DNA from: Dyadobacter soli
GTDB taxonomy: Bacteria; Bacteroidota; Bacteroidia; Cytophagales; Spirosomataceae
Assembly: GCF_900101885.1 (NCBI RefSeq)
Contig: NZ_FNAN01000015.1
Span: 124,001 to 188,000 of the forward strand
Direction: 5' to 3'
DNA: 64,000 bases
Of this stretch, positions 25,021 to 34,800 are shown one piece after another. Under the pieces are notes generated by a model, which was given only the letters and a program-made list of their open reading frames with translations, ran no database searches and had not been told where the DNA came from. Every line of letters starts with the position of its first letter. The first letter of the stretch is position 1. A program made the position numbers and the translations under genes.

Positions 25021-26184
25021 ATGAAATTGTTAAAAACGACGATCTGGGCTGTTGCGGCCTGCCTCATGTTGCAGAACTGCGCCAAGAAAGCCGACGAGAA
25101 AAAAGAAGAAGCTCCGGCACAGGAGCAAGCTGCTGGTCGCGAAATATGGACCAAGGAGCAAGCCAAGGAATGGTATGCCAAACAGGGCTGGCTCGTAGGA
25201 GCCGATTTCCTCCCGAGCACGGCTATCAACCAGCTTGAAATGTTCCAGGCGGAATCATTTGATACCGCTACCATCGACAAAGAGCTCGGTTGGGCGCAGA
25301 ACATCGGCATGAATACCATGCGCGTATACCTGCACGATTTGCTTTATCAGCAAGATTCCGCCGGCTTTATCAAACGCCTCGACACATTCCTGGACATTAC
25401 GAAAAAGCACAACATCAAACCGGTACTCGTGTTGTTCGATTCGTGCTGGGACCCGTTCCCGAAACTGGGCAAGCAGCGCGATCCTAAGCCGGGCGTGCAT
25501 AACTCCGGCTGGGTTCAGAATCCAGGTTTCGACGCGTTGAAAGACAGTACGCAATACCCGCGTCTGGAAAGATATGTAAAAGGCACCGTCGCCGCATTCG
25601 CGAACGACGACCGCGTGCTGATGTGGGATATCTGGAACGAGCCGGATAACACCAACAACAGCTCGTACGGAAAGGTAGAACTGCCCAAGAAAGTGGATTA
25701 TGTATTGCCATTGATGGTGAAATCCTTTGAATGGGCGCGTTCGGTGAACCCATCGCAACCATTATCGTCGGGCGTATGGGCAGGCGACTGGTCGGCACCT
25801 GAAAAGCTGAAACCAATCGAAAAAGCACAAATCGAGGAGTCGGATGTGATCACATTCCACAACTACGAAAACGCGCAGGAATTTGAGAAGCGCATTAAGT
25901 GGCTTGAACCTTACGGTCGTCCATTGATCTGCACCGAATACATGTCGCGCGGAAACGGCAGCTTCTTTGAAACTTCTTTGCCCGTTGCGAAGAAATACAA
26001 CGTAGGCGCCATCAACTGGGGCCTCGTAGACGGCAAATCCCAAACCATTTACCCATGGGACAGCTGGAAAAAGACCTATACCAAAGAACCAGACCTGTGG
26101 TTCCACGATATTTTCAGAAAAGACGGCACGCCCTACAAGCAGGCTGAGGTGGATTTGATTAAGAAGTTGACTGCTGCTAAATAG
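25021..26184 (+). CDS. GH5-like (cellulase-fold) glycoside hydrolase lipoprotein
   Basis: A 387-residue lipoprotein (LMLQNC, Cys20, followed by a charged linker) with a GH-A TIM barrel. The acid/base is Glu207 in IWNEPD and the nucleophile Glu306 in CTEYMSR, 99 residues apart, as usual for this clan. NTMRVYLHDLL and TFHNYEN are further barrel strands lining the site. Possible activities are beta-mannanase, glucanase, xylanase or arabinofuranosidase; the sequence does not settle it. It is the last gene of the 20.9-26.2 kb sugar block and ends at a bidirectional hairpin. Confidence 0.83.
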   Translation: MKLLKTTIWAVAACLMLQNCAKKADEKKEEAPAQEQAAGREIWTKEQAKEWYAKQGWLVGADFLPSTAINQLEMFQAESFDTATIDKELGWAQNIGMNTMRVYLHDLLYQQDSAGFIKRLDTFLDITKKHNIKPVLVLFDSCWDPFPKLGKQRDPKPGVHNSGWVQNPGFDALKDSTQYPRLERYVKGTVAAFANDDRVLMWDIWNEPDNTNNSSYGKVELPKKVDYVLPLMVKSFEWARSVNPSQPLSSGVWAGDWSAPEKLKPIEKAQIEESDVITFHNYENAQEFEKRIKWLEPYGRPLICTEYMSRGNGSFFETSLPVAKKYNVGAINWGLVDGKSQTIYPWDSWKKTYTKEPDLWFHDIFRKDGTPYKQAEVDLIKKLTAAK

Positions 26185-26209
26185 AAGTGATTTAAAAATC
26201 AAACGGTAC

Positions 26210-26245
26210 AAACGCCCTGCTTTTCCTATGGAGAGCAGGGCGTTT
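26210..26245. terminator. Hairpin between convergent genes
   Basis: AAACGCCCTGC (26210-26220) pairs perfectly with GCAGGGCGTTT (26235-26245) around a 14-base loop. It lies between the GH5-like gene and the minus-strand pair, ending one base from the small gene's stop, and can serve both. The T-runs are weak on both sides. Confidence 0.7.
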
Positions 26246-26246
26246 G

Positions 26247-26426
26247 CTATTTCCCTAACTGCTGTAAGAGAACTGACAAATTCAGCTGCGGCACTGCCTC
26301 CAATAATTTTGCTTTCTTCGCCTCAATAGCATCCTCAACAGTGGCATATTCGCCAATAATTCCATTTGGATGCGATACTGATGGCCGCTTTTTCTTTTTT
26401 TCGATTTTAACACAGGAATTGCTCAT
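26247..26426 (-). CDS. Small 59-residue protein, coupled to the DUF6934 gene
   Basis: A 59-residue reading frame begins ATG at 26426-26424 and ends TAG at 26249-26247. Its ATG overlaps the TGA of the upstream gene as ATGA, so it is almost certainly translated. It starts MSNSCVKIEKKKKRPSVSH, a lysine-rich basic head, followed by an acidic-basic helix (TVEDAIEAKKAKLLEAV) and a short leucine-rich end. I do not recognise the family. The coupling and size could suit the partner of a toxin-antitoxin or accessory pair, but nothing proves this. Confidence 0.65.
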   Translation of the reverse strand: MSNSCVKIEKKKKRPSVSHPNGIIGEYATVEDAIEAKKAKLLEAVPQLNLSVLLQQLGK

Positions 26427-26875
26427 GTTGACAAAGATTTGATGGTTACAAAAAAGGCCCGGTAAGATTGGTTGATTTGGAATGGCTCGTGTCTCCCATT
26501 ATCGCATCGAACTCCCCAAATTAAGTATCTATCAAGAAAACGATCCAGGTATTTGGAAATGGCAATTCGGTACAGTCTTGTTTTTGCTGCTGTATTTCCT
26601 TGAAATGCGACCAGAGCTCTGGGGTTATTGTTGAGAAACTGTTCAATGGTCCTGTAAACAGTCGTTAAATTCTTGATCATATCTCCATTGTTACTTCGGC
26701 TTTCTGCTGAAATTGAACCATCTTCCTCAATATCCCCGAGAAGCAACGAATACAAAAAAGGGACGTCCAACTCATAAAATATGATAGCCTTTTCAATAAT
26801 CGTAGACCCGATGCTGACGTAGTCAAACCTATACCCATCCCATAGTGATTCGACAATGTAATAAGATTGTTCCAT
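26423..26875 (-). CDS. DUF6934-like protein
   Basis: About 150 residues from ATG 26875; an earlier ATG at 26902 in the same frame is possible. The recognisable pattern is YRFDYVSIG, NNGDMIKNLTTVYRTIEQFL, then VAFQGNTAAKTRLYRIAISKYL and a closing YRAFFV, which matches the DUF6934 family as I recall it from Cytophagales and Sphingobacteriales. The middle TAAKTRLYR strand-helix is the most conserved part. No catalytic motif is evident and there is no signal peptide. The gene is AT-richer than the flanking glycan genes, which suggests separate acquisition. It is divergent from the sulfatase and overlaps the small gene downstream by the ATGA junction. Confidence 0.6.
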   Translation of the reverse strand: MEQSYYIVESLWDGYRFDYVSIGSTIIEKAIIFYELDVPFLYSLLLGDIEEDGSISAESRSNNGDMIKNLTTVYRTIEQFLNNNPRALVAFQGNTAAKTRLYRIAISKYLDRFLDRYLIWGVRCDNGRHEPFQINQSYRAFFVTIKSLST

Positions 26876-27050
26876 AGCATAGTGGTGTTTTCTCCCCAAC
26901 ATTACAAATTCCAATCCACCCTCTCCAAATCCGATTATCAGCCGGTTACATTATTTTCAAAAGCGCCTTTTCAGGTAAACTTTCAATTTTCAACCGGTGA
27001 AATCGCCTTGAATGAATATCTTCACAACCGGAATTCTTAACCCCAACCTT

Positions 27051-28595
27051 ATGAAATTAAAGTACTCGTTTCTGGCGTCGTGGCTGATCGCGGCGGTGAT
27101 GCTTTTGCCGTTTATTACGCAGGCACAGAGAAAACAATCCAAACCCAATGTCATCTTCATTTACGCCGACGATGTCGGTTACGGCGACCTGAGTGCTTAC
27201 GGCGCCACGAAAATCAGTACCCCGAATCTGGACCGGCTGGCGAAGGAGGGCATTCGATTCACGAACGCGCATGCGAGCTCGGCTACGTGTACGCCCTCGC
27301 GCTTCGCGCTCATGACGGGCAAGTATCCCTGGCGACAGAAAGGTACGGGTGTGCTTCCCGGTGATGCGTCGCTGATCATCCCGACGAATCAGCTTACATT
27401 ACCGGCCGTTTTTCAAAATGCGGGTTATAAAACCGGTTCGGTCGGCAAGTGGCACCTTGGCCTGGGCGAAACCAATAAGACAATCAATTGGAATAAACCC
27501 ATTACCAAAGGCCCGAACGAGGTCGGTTTCGATTATGCATTCTTTTTTCCGGCGACGTCGGACCGCGTGCCAACGGTGTTTGTGGAAAATCATGATGTGC
27601 AGGACCTCGATCCGAACGATCCTATCGAAGTGGATTATAGTAAAAAGATCGGCACCGAGCCCACCGGACTTGAAAACCCGGACTTGCTGAAATTGCCCGC
27701 CTCACTCAATCACGGGCATAACAATACGATTGTGAACGGTATCGGCCGTATCGGCTGGATGACGGGCGGCAAGCAAACCCGCTGGACCGACGAGGAGATT
27801 GCGCACGTTTTCCTGAGCAAGGCCGAGCAATTCATCGAGGACAATAGCAAGAGCCCATTCTTCCTCTATTTCTCGCTCAACGACATTCACGTGCCCCGCA
27901 TGCCGAGCACGCAGTTCAAAGGCAAAAGTAAAATGGGCCTGCGTGGCGACGTGATCCTGCAAATGGACTGGACCGTAGGCGAGATTCTGAAAAAACTCGA
28001 CGAGCTCAAAATCGCGGAAAATACGCTCGTGATCTTTTCTAGTGATAACGGCCCCGTACTCGACGACGGCTATGCCGACCGCGCCGTAGAGCTGGCGAAA
28101 GGCCACAGCGCCGCCGGTCCGCTGCGCGGCGGCAAATACAGCGCATTCGAAGGCGGTACCCGAGTGCCCTGGCTGGCGCGCTGGCCGCAGGCGATCAAGC
28201 CGGGTACAGTTTCGGATGCATTGATTTGCCAGATCGATATGATGGCTTCATTTGCCCATTTTTTCCAGCAAAAGGTAGAAAGTGAGGAGGGGGTGGATAG
28301 TTTTAACATGATGGATGCCATGCTTGGGAAAAGCAATACCGGCCGCAGTTGGCTAATTAAACAGGGTGGGGCATTGTCGATTACGCAAGGTAGCTGGAAA
28401 TACATCGAGCCGCGAGAGGGCAAGGCGGTGGCTGAATTGACTGGTATCGAGACGGGGGCCAATCCGAAGCCGCAGTTGTATGATTTGAGTAAGGATATGG
28501 GGGAGAAAAACAATGTGGCTGATAAGTATCCGGCCAAAGTGAAGGCTATGGCGGCTGAGCTTGAAAAGGTTCGGGAGGCAGGTCGGAGCCATTGA
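27051..28595 (+). CDS. Type I sulfatase, secreted
   Basis: About 514 residues from ATG 27051, which opens directly on a signal peptide (ASWLIAAVMLLPFITQAQ); another ATG at 27012 would add 13 residues. The metal site begins NVIFIYADDVGYGD. The sulfatase signature CTPSR has Cys80, the residue converted to formylglycine, followed by LMTGKYPWR. Further motifs are GSVGKWHLGLG and IFSSDNGPV. It would remove sulfate esters from a carbohydrate in the periplasm or outside the cell; the aerobic FGE-type maturase needed is not in this window. Gene context links it to glycan use, but the substrate is open. Confidence 0.9.
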   Translation: MKLKYSFLASWLIAAVMLLPFITQAQRKQSKPNVIFIYADDVGYGDLSAYGATKISTPNLDRLAKEGIRFTNAHASSATCTPSRFALMTGKYPWRQKGTGVLPGDASLIIPTNQLTLPAVFQNAGYKTGSVGKWHLGLGETNKTINWNKPITKGPNEVGFDYAFFFPATSDRVPTVFVENHDVQDLDPNDPIEVDYSKKIGTEPTGLENPDLLKLPASLNHGHNNTIVNGIGRIGWMTGGKQTRWTDEEIAHVFLSKAEQFIEDNSKSPFFLYFSLNDIHVPRMPSTQFKGKSKMGLRGDVILQMDWTVGEILKKLDELKIAENTLVIFSSDNGPVLDDGYADRAVELAKGHSAAGPLRGGKYSAFEGGTRVPWLARWPQAIKPGTVSDALICQIDMMASFAHFFQQKVESEEGVDSFNMMDAMLGKSNTGRSWLIKQGGALSITQGSWKYIEPREGKAVAELTGIETGANPKPQLYDLSKDMGEKNNVADKYPAKVKAMAAELEKVREAGRSH

Positions 28596-28670
28596 CTTCA
28601 AAAAAATATTCTACAACCTGTTACCATTCCAACAACTCTACGTCTAAAAGCATAAACTACTAACTGGTTT

Positions 28671-29684
28671 ATGCTAAAAAGATACTTTACCTCCGCACTA
28701 GCGCTGCTGGCGTCCCTTGCCGGCAGCGCCCAAACCACCTTCTTTCACCAGGATTTCAGCCAAACCACCGGCCTGATCAACCCGCAGCCCGACACCTCGC
28801 AGTTCAGCCACGTCATTCTCACAGCGCCCGCGCTTTCTTACCACAAATTCCACAAGGGCTACATGGAACTCACACGCACCCGGCTCGATTCGTTAACGGG
28901 TGGCATTATACGTGCCATGCGCGCCACGCCATTCAGTCCGAATCCTGAGACGCTGATTGTTCGCATCACGCTCAGCGTGGAAGGCGTTCAGGCGCCTGCT
29001 TTGAATGCCATGTACTTTTACATCGGCGAGGACTTCAACCCGGTCAACAATTCATTCCCCGGCAATGGGTTGATGTTTGCGAAATGTGCTATCAACTTTC
29101 TCGAAGACGGTTTCAATATCAAAGACCTGGAAACGCGGCAGGTAAGCAAAACGTATGCTGAAAAGAAGCAAGTAACTCTCACCTGGGTGCTGAACAACTC
29201 TGCGGTACCATTGGAGTATCACATTAATCCAACTTCTCCCGAAGAAACCGCACAGCCCGGTACCTATGATCTTTGGGTTGGCAATGAGCCGGTTGCCCGC
29301 AATGCCAACGCCTACCCCGGCACATCGGCCTATTCCAAAACCAAACTTTCCAATTTCGAAATGCGCTTCCGGAACGGCGTCGGCAAATTCCGGATCGATG
29401 AAATCAGGATCGACGACGGGAAACCGCAACCGGTTGTGGAAAATGCATTCGTGGCTCCGAATCCCGCTCGGAAAGACCGTATCGCGCTCTCAGGAAAAGG
29501 GGTTAATGCAGCCTCGGTTCGTCTGATCGGTGTAAATGGCAAGGTACTACCTTTGAAAACGGTGATCGACGGGCCGGATAAGTTGTTGCTGAAACCGCTC
29601 AGTCCGCCCGCTTCGGGCATGCACATTTTACAGCTGCAACACCAGAACGGTAAGTATCAGGTACTTAAATTGATGATCGAGTAG
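28671..29684 (+). CDS. Secreted beta-rich protein with type IX sorting domain
   Basis: A 337-residue protein with signal peptide (TSALALLASLAGSAQ). Residues about 25-250 look like a beta-sandwich with FFHQDFSQTTGL near the start and KFRIDEIRIDDG near the end, resembling carbohydrate-binding or concanavalin-like folds. The last 75 residues (AFVAPNPARKDRIALSG, then MHILQLQHQNGKYQVLKLMIE) are a type A T9SS sorting domain, so the protein is carried across the outer membrane and probably fixed on the surface. No catalytic motif is recognised. It lies 75 bases after the sulfatase and could be its binding or targeting partner. Confidence 0.7.
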   Translation: MLKRYFTSALALLASLAGSAQTTFFHQDFSQTTGLINPQPDTSQFSHVILTAPALSYHKFHKGYMELTRTRLDSLTGGIIRAMRATPFSPNPETLIVRITLSVEGVQAPALNAMYFYIGEDFNPVNNSFPGNGLMFAKCAINFLEDGFNIKDLETRQVSKTYAEKKQVTLTWVLNNSAVPLEYHINPTSPEETAQPGTYDLWVGNEPVARNANAYPGTSAYSKTKLSNFEMRFRNGVGKFRIDEIRIDDGKPQPVVENAFVAPNPARKDRIALSGKGVNAASVRLIGVNGKVLPLKTVIDGPDKLLLKPLSPPASGMHILQLQHQNGKYQVLKLMIE

Positions 29685-29725
29685 GAATGCTGATAGGACG
29701 ATAACCTGATTCAATTAAACTAATC

Positions 29726-29758
29726 TTGTAAAATAAATTGAGTTTGCGGTTAAGTTTG
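29726..29758 (+). promoter_or_regulatory. Bacteroidota-type promoter for the sigma factor of locus 2
   Basis: TTG at 29726-29728 and TAAGTTTG at 29751-29758 are separated by 22 bases, inside the 17-23 range of the phylum's housekeeping promoters. The sigma gene starts 30 bases downstream. Confidence 0.55.
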
Positions 29759-29787
29759 ATTTAATTAGGCGTCCCTTTCAACAAGTT

Positions 29788-30387
29788 ATGAATTCGAAGT
29801 CCTCTTTTCCGGAAGATCGCGTGCTCTGGCAGGATTTCCTGGCAGGCGAGGTACGTGCATTCGAAAAGCTGATGTCGGATAATTTCCGGCTGCTTTTCCG
29901 GTACGGAAGCAAGTTTTCCAAAGACCGTGAGCTGGTAAAGGACAGCATTCAGGACCTGTTTTTGATATTGTGGGAAAAAAGGGATAACCTCAACCCCGAT
30001 GCGGCCGTGAAGCCGTACCTGATGGCCTCGCTCCGGCGCCTCATGCACAGGCATGTGTCCTCGCGCACGTGGGTAGGCGGGGAAGCATTGCAGGAAGAGG
30101 ACGATTATTTCGAAATCGAATTTTCCGTCGAGGACGATTACATCCGCAACGAAGCCACGCATTCCCGCACGCACCATTTGCAGCAGCTCATCAATGCATT
30201 GCCCCGCCGGCAAAAGGAAGTGGTGTACCTCAAATTCTTCCAGGAGCTCAGCCGTGAGCAGATCGCCGAGGTCATGGCCGTATCGCCGCAGACGGTTTCC
30301 AACCTGCTTCAAATCGCGATCCGGCATTTGAAAGCGCATTGGAAAGCGGAATTCCTTATATTTTTTCTGCTGCATTTTCTATTCTAA
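29788..30387 (+). CDS. ECF RNA polymerase sigma factor, FecI-like (locus 2)
   Basis: A 199-residue sigma factor. Region 2 is at about 20-90 (FEKLMSDNFRLLFRYGSKF, VKDSIQDLFLILWEKRDNL) and region 4 at about 130-180 (ALPRRQKEVVYLKFFQELSREQIAEVM, VSPQTVSNLLQIAIRHLKAHW). It ends in FLIFFLLHFLF, a hydrophobic tail like that of the locus 1 sigma factor. It should drive the SusC/SusD genes of locus 2 after release by the FecR encoded 116 bases downstream. The promoter upstream fits the housekeeping consensus, so basal expression should not need an ECF factor. Confidence 0.92.
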   Translation: MNSKSSFPEDRVLWQDFLAGEVRAFEKLMSDNFRLLFRYGSKFSKDRELVKDSIQDLFLILWEKRDNLNPDAAVKPYLMASLRRLMHRHVSSRTWVGGEALQEEDDYFEIEFSVEDDYIRNEATHSRTHHLQQLINALPRRQKEVVYLKFFQELSREQIAEVMAVSPQTVSNLLQIAIRHLKAHWKAEFLIFFLLHFLF

Positions 30388-30503
30388 TCCGCAGATCATC
30401 AGCTCCCCTGTTAGTTTTTATTCTTTTTTGAAGAAATAATTTAAAAATTGTTGGTATCCGGTACCGGGCCTCGTCTATACTCATTTAGACACAATGAACT
30501 GGT

Positions 30504-31628
30504 ATGGACCGCTACAACGATTTTTCCGTCGAAGACTTTGTCTGGGACGATTTCTTTCGCCAATGGACACTGTCGCCCACCCCTGAAACCGACGCTCTCT
30601 GGGACGACTGGATCGACGCCAACCCCGAAATGCTCGAAAAAGTGGAGCAAGCGAAGGCCATTGTGCTTTCCCTGCGCCTGCACGAGCCGGAGATCGACGA
30701 CGCGGAGATCAGCCAGGTCGTGAAGCAGACTGTCGGCCGCATTACCGAAGTCAATGAGGAAACTGGCCGTACTTCCCGCCGGCTGGTACCGGCATTCTCC
30801 ATTCCCTGGATGCAGTTTGCGGCCTCGGTGGCATTCATTGTACTGGCCGGATGGGCGGTGTATTCGGTCATGATCAAACAGGAGGAAAAGCCGCAGCTCG
30901 GGCAGCAGGACAGCATTATCGCGCCCAGCAATGCATTGAAGGAAACCATCAATTCAACCGATAAAACCATTGAACTCGCATTGGCCGACGGCAGCAAGAT
31001 CAGCCTCGCGCCGAAAGGCCGCATTCGTTATCCCGAGCGGTTCGATGGCGAGCGACGGGAGGTTTTTCTGGAAGGAGAGGCGTTTTTCGACATTGCCAAA
31101 GATCCCGAGCATCCTTTCCTGGTGTATGCCAATGGTTTGGTCACGAAAGTATTGGGTACCAGTTTTCGTATCAAAGCTTATGGCGATTCGCGTGAGGTGA
31201 CCGTGGAGGTGAAAACCGGAAAAGTGTCGGTATTTGCGCAGTCGGACCCGCATTTGAAAGAGAAAGTAGCGGACAAACAGTTCCAGGGCGTGATACTTAC
31301 CCCGAACCAGAAGATCATCTTCGCCCGCAACGAGGTCAAAATGGTTAAAACATTGGTCGAAAAGCCTGAAATGGTCGTATCCAAAGCCGAAATCCCCCAA
31401 TTTGAATTCGAAGACACACCGGCCAGCGACGTTTTCAACACCATTGCCAGGGCTTATGGCATCGATATTCTTTACGACGAGGGATTATTGAAAGACTGCC
31501 CGCTTACCGCGCGCCTCGATAACCAGACATTACACGACAAGCTCAATATCATCTGCAAGGCCGTGGAATCCAGCTACGAGATCGTCGACGGCCAGGTTGT
31601 CATCCACAGCAAAGGATGCAGGAATTAA
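30504..31628 (+). CDS. FecR-family anti-sigma factor (locus 2)
   Basis: 374 residues. An acidic cytoplasmic N-terminus (ETDALWDDWIDANPEMLEKV) precedes a membrane segment near 110-130 (FAASVAFIVLAGWAVYSVMI), then the periplasmic FecR domain (LALADGSKISLAPKGRIRY, EVFLEGEAFFDIAKDPEHPF, VLGTSFRIKAYG) and a C-terminal DUF4974 domain ending VVIHSKGCRN. It is a paralogue of the locus 1 FecR, sharing layout and terminal KGC. It relays signals from the SusC STN domain to the sigma factor. The gap after it holds the second antisense RNA candidate. Confidence 0.93.
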   Translation: MDRYNDFSVEDFVWDDFFRQWTLSPTPETDALWDDWIDANPEMLEKVEQAKAIVLSLRLHEPEIDDAEISQVVKQTVGRITEVNEETGRTSRRLVPAFSIPWMQFAASVAFIVLAGWAVYSVMIKQEEKPQLGQQDSIIAPSNALKETINSTDKTIELALADGSKISLAPKGRIRYPERFDGERREVFLEGEAFFDIAKDPEHPFLVYANGLVTKVLGTSFRIKAYGDSREVTVEVKTGKVSVFAQSDPHLKEKVADKQFQGVILTPNQKIIFARNEVKMVKTLVEKPEMVVSKAEIPQFEFEDTPASDVFNTIARAYGIDILYDEGLLKDCPLTARLDNQTLHDKLNIICKAVESSYEIVDGQVVIHSKGCRN

Positions 31629-31680
31629 CCCAAAACCATCACGTAACCCTTTAACCCAGAACTAAAAAACAGAAAGCTTA

Positions 31681-31807
31681 TCCCAAAAAGAAGAGCCGGC
31701 AATGTTCCCGCATCACCGGCTCCGAAAATTCCCTGAAAGGTTGGTCGCCATCACCCTCCCCAGCGGAGAGGCAGGGATCGTTTTGCCAAATTTTCCATTC
31801 TAACAAA
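31681..31807 (-). ncRNA. Candidate cis-antisense RNA in the fecR-susC gap, locus 2 (DonS-like)
   Basis: On the minus strand a 12-pair stem (31722-31711 with 31704-31693, loop CGGGAA) runs into TTCTTTTTGGG. On the plus strand two of the pairs are C-A mismatches and no T-run follows. The tip ATGCGGGAACAT differs from the locus 1 tip at one base out of 12. A TAGATTTG element (31820-31813) overlaps the susC ATG at the same offset as in locus 1 and would start an RNA near 31807, about 125 bases long. The function proposed, repression of susC, rests on analogy with Bacteroides DonS. The -33 element is poor, so the exact start is open. Confidence 0.6.
31693..31722 (-). terminator. Minus-strand terminator of the antisense candidate, locus 2
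   Basis: Stem 31693-31704/31711-31722 with a 6-base loop; the minus-strand T-rich tail covers 31692-31685. It begins 127 bases before the susC ATG. Confidence 0.7.
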
Positions 31808-31819
31808 ACAATCAAATCT

Positions 31820-34800
31820 ATGAAAAAACCTTTAAAGTACCGTAGGGTATTACTGTGGACCATGCGAATGACAGCTACTCAACTCATGCTTGCCTTGGTG
31901 TTTATCGTCGCGGGTTATGCACGTGAGGGTAGCGCGCAATCCCTTCTCAGCCAGAAAGTTTCGGTAACAGCGAACGGCAGCGAAGTCAAAAAGGTACTCA
32001 GCCAGGTGGAAAAACAGGTCGATGTAAGATTTGTATTCAGTTCCAAACTGATCAAATCGGCCCGGAAAGTGACAGTTTCTTTAAAAGACAAGCCCTTATA
32101 CGAAGCACTCGACCATATTCTGACGCCCCTCGGCCTCGACTACGAGGTTTCCGGCAAGATCATCATCCTTCGAAGACTCGAACATGCAACGCCGGATGCG
32201 CCGGCTACACAGCCGGTACCAGCCAATGCACCCAAGCGGGCGGTTTCCGGAAAGGTACTCGACGGCGATTCCAACACCGGGCTGCCCGGCGTAAGCATTG
32301 TACTGAAAGGGACGCAAACCGGCACTACTACCAATCCCGACGGTAATTTTCAACTCGAAATCCCTGAAAGTGCAGCGCCTAATTCCGTCCTGGTTTTCAG
32401 TTTTGTAGGTTATAAATCACAGGAAATCGTGCTGGGCAGCCAGTCCGAGCTCACCGTAAGCATGGTGCTGGAAGATAAGTCGTTGCAGGAGATCGTCGTG
32501 ATCGGTTATGGTGTGATCAAGAAGAGCGATCTTACCGGCGCGGTTTCTTCCATTAAATCAACAGAATTGAACGCTTATCCGGCTACGAACCTCGTGCAAT
32601 CGCTCGCGGGGCGTGCGGCGGGTGTGTATGTTTCGCAAAATACGGGCGCGCCCGGCAGCGCTATCAGCGTTCGCGTGCGCGGTACCAACTCCATCCAGGG
32701 AAGTAATGAGCCGCTGTACGTGGTGGATGGGTTTCCCTATTCCGGCAACCCTACCTTGCTGAACAATGCCGATATCGAGTCCATTGAAGTATTGAAAGAT
32801 GCTTCCGCAACAGCCATTTACGGTTCGCGCGGTGCGAACGGTGTGGTTTTGATTACGACTAAAAAAGGCAAAGCCGGCCGTGTGAGCGTCGATTACGATG
32901 GATATTATGGCGTTCAGACGATCCGCAAAAAGCTGGACCTGATGAATGCGACCGAATATGCCAATTTCTACAATGAACAGGCTGCCAACGATGGCCTCGC
33001 CCCGCATTTCACGCCGGACCAGATTGCAGGCTTTGGCAAAGGTACGGACTGGCAGGACCTCGTCTTCCGGACTGCGCCCGTGCAAAACCACGCATTGACC
33101 GTAAGTGGCGGTAACGAAAAAACGCGGTTCTCGGTAGCAGCCAGCAATTTCAGCCAGGACGGCATCGTGATCGGCAGCGATTATGTGCGGAATGCACTGC
33201 GCATGAACCTCAGTTCCGACATTGGTAAGAAATTCAAATTCGACCTCAGCACCCTTCTGAGCCGCATCGATTCCGACCGCAAGAATTCGGAAAGAGGAAA
33301 CCGCGGCGGGACACTGATGTCGGCCATGCTCTCGGGCTATCCTACCATTCCCTCAACGCTTCCGGACGGCAGCTATTCGAGACTGGCCGAGGCTTATGCG
33401 TGGGGTTCCAATGTGATCACCAATCCGCTGAACTTCATTTACCAGCAATCGGACGTCATCCGGTCGAACAAAATACTGACCAATGGTGCAATCACATTCG
33501 AGCCGATCAAGGGCTTGCTGATCAAATCGCTGGCCGGCCTCGAAAGTACCGACGATCGCACAGACGGCTACACGACTACCCAATTTGTGAATTCAAAAGG
33601 CAGTGCATCGGTAGAAACCCAACGCGTCAGCAGTGTTTTGAGCGAAAACACCATCAGCTATTTGAAGGATTTCGGGAAGCATAGCGTTTCTGCCGTCGCG
33701 GGTTTTACTTATCAGGATTTCACGCAGACTGGTTTGAAGGCGACCGGCAGCGGTTTTATCAGCGATAACCAGGAAACTTACGACATCGGTGCTGCCGCTA
33801 CACAAGGCGTTCCGAGCTCTTCGTATCAGAAATGGTCGTTGCTGTCGTACCTGGCGCGGGTCAATTATACTTTTAATAGCAAGATTCTCGCTACGGCCAG
33901 CTTCCGTGCGGATGGCTCGTCGCGGTACAGCGAGGGCCAGAAATGGGGCTTTTTCCCCTCGGGCGCGTTGGCGTGGCGTATGTCGGAGGAGGAATTTATC
34001 AAAAACATTCCTGTTATCTCCGACTTGAAGCTTCGCGTAGGTTACGGCGAAACGGGTAACACGTCGATCAACCCCTATTTCACTTTGAACCAGCTCGCTT
34101 CCGGCCAGGTGGTGTTCGGCGATGCATTCATGACCTCCTATGCACCCGGTACACGGCTTGCAGGATCGTTGAAATGGGAGACCACTGCGCAAACCGACTT
34201 CGGTATCGACCTCGGGCTTTGGAATAACCGCGTGAATGTGACGGCGGATTATTACATCAAAAACACCCGTGACCTGCTGAACAACGTAGCATTGCCTTCG
34301 TCGCTGGGTTATACATTCACCATTCAGAATATCGGTAAAATCCAAAACAGAGGTTTCGAGCTCGGCGTGAATGCTGCCGTGCTGGAAGGGGCTTTCAAAT
34401 GGAATGTGTCGACCAATTTGTCCATTAACCGAAACAAAGTGATGAAGCTGTATGGCGGAAATGACATTCTGGGGCAGACAATCGGTGCGGCGGTGAACGA
34501 TAATGTGAATATCCTCCGCGAAGGTTACCCGCTTGGCTCATTCTATGGTTATGTGGAAAAAGGATATGATGATAAAGGTTTTATCGCCTACGAAGATTAC
34601 AATAACAGCGGCAGCCGCGACGCGGGCGACAAGCAGATCATCGGTAACCCGAACCCGAAATTTACCTACGGCTTCAACTCGACGATGTCGTTCAAAAACT
34701 TTGAACTGACCTTCTTCATCCAGGGCTCGCAGGGCAACGATATCTTCAACCTCAGCGCACAAGGACAGGGTTACGACTACGGCCAGGCGCTCAATATGCC

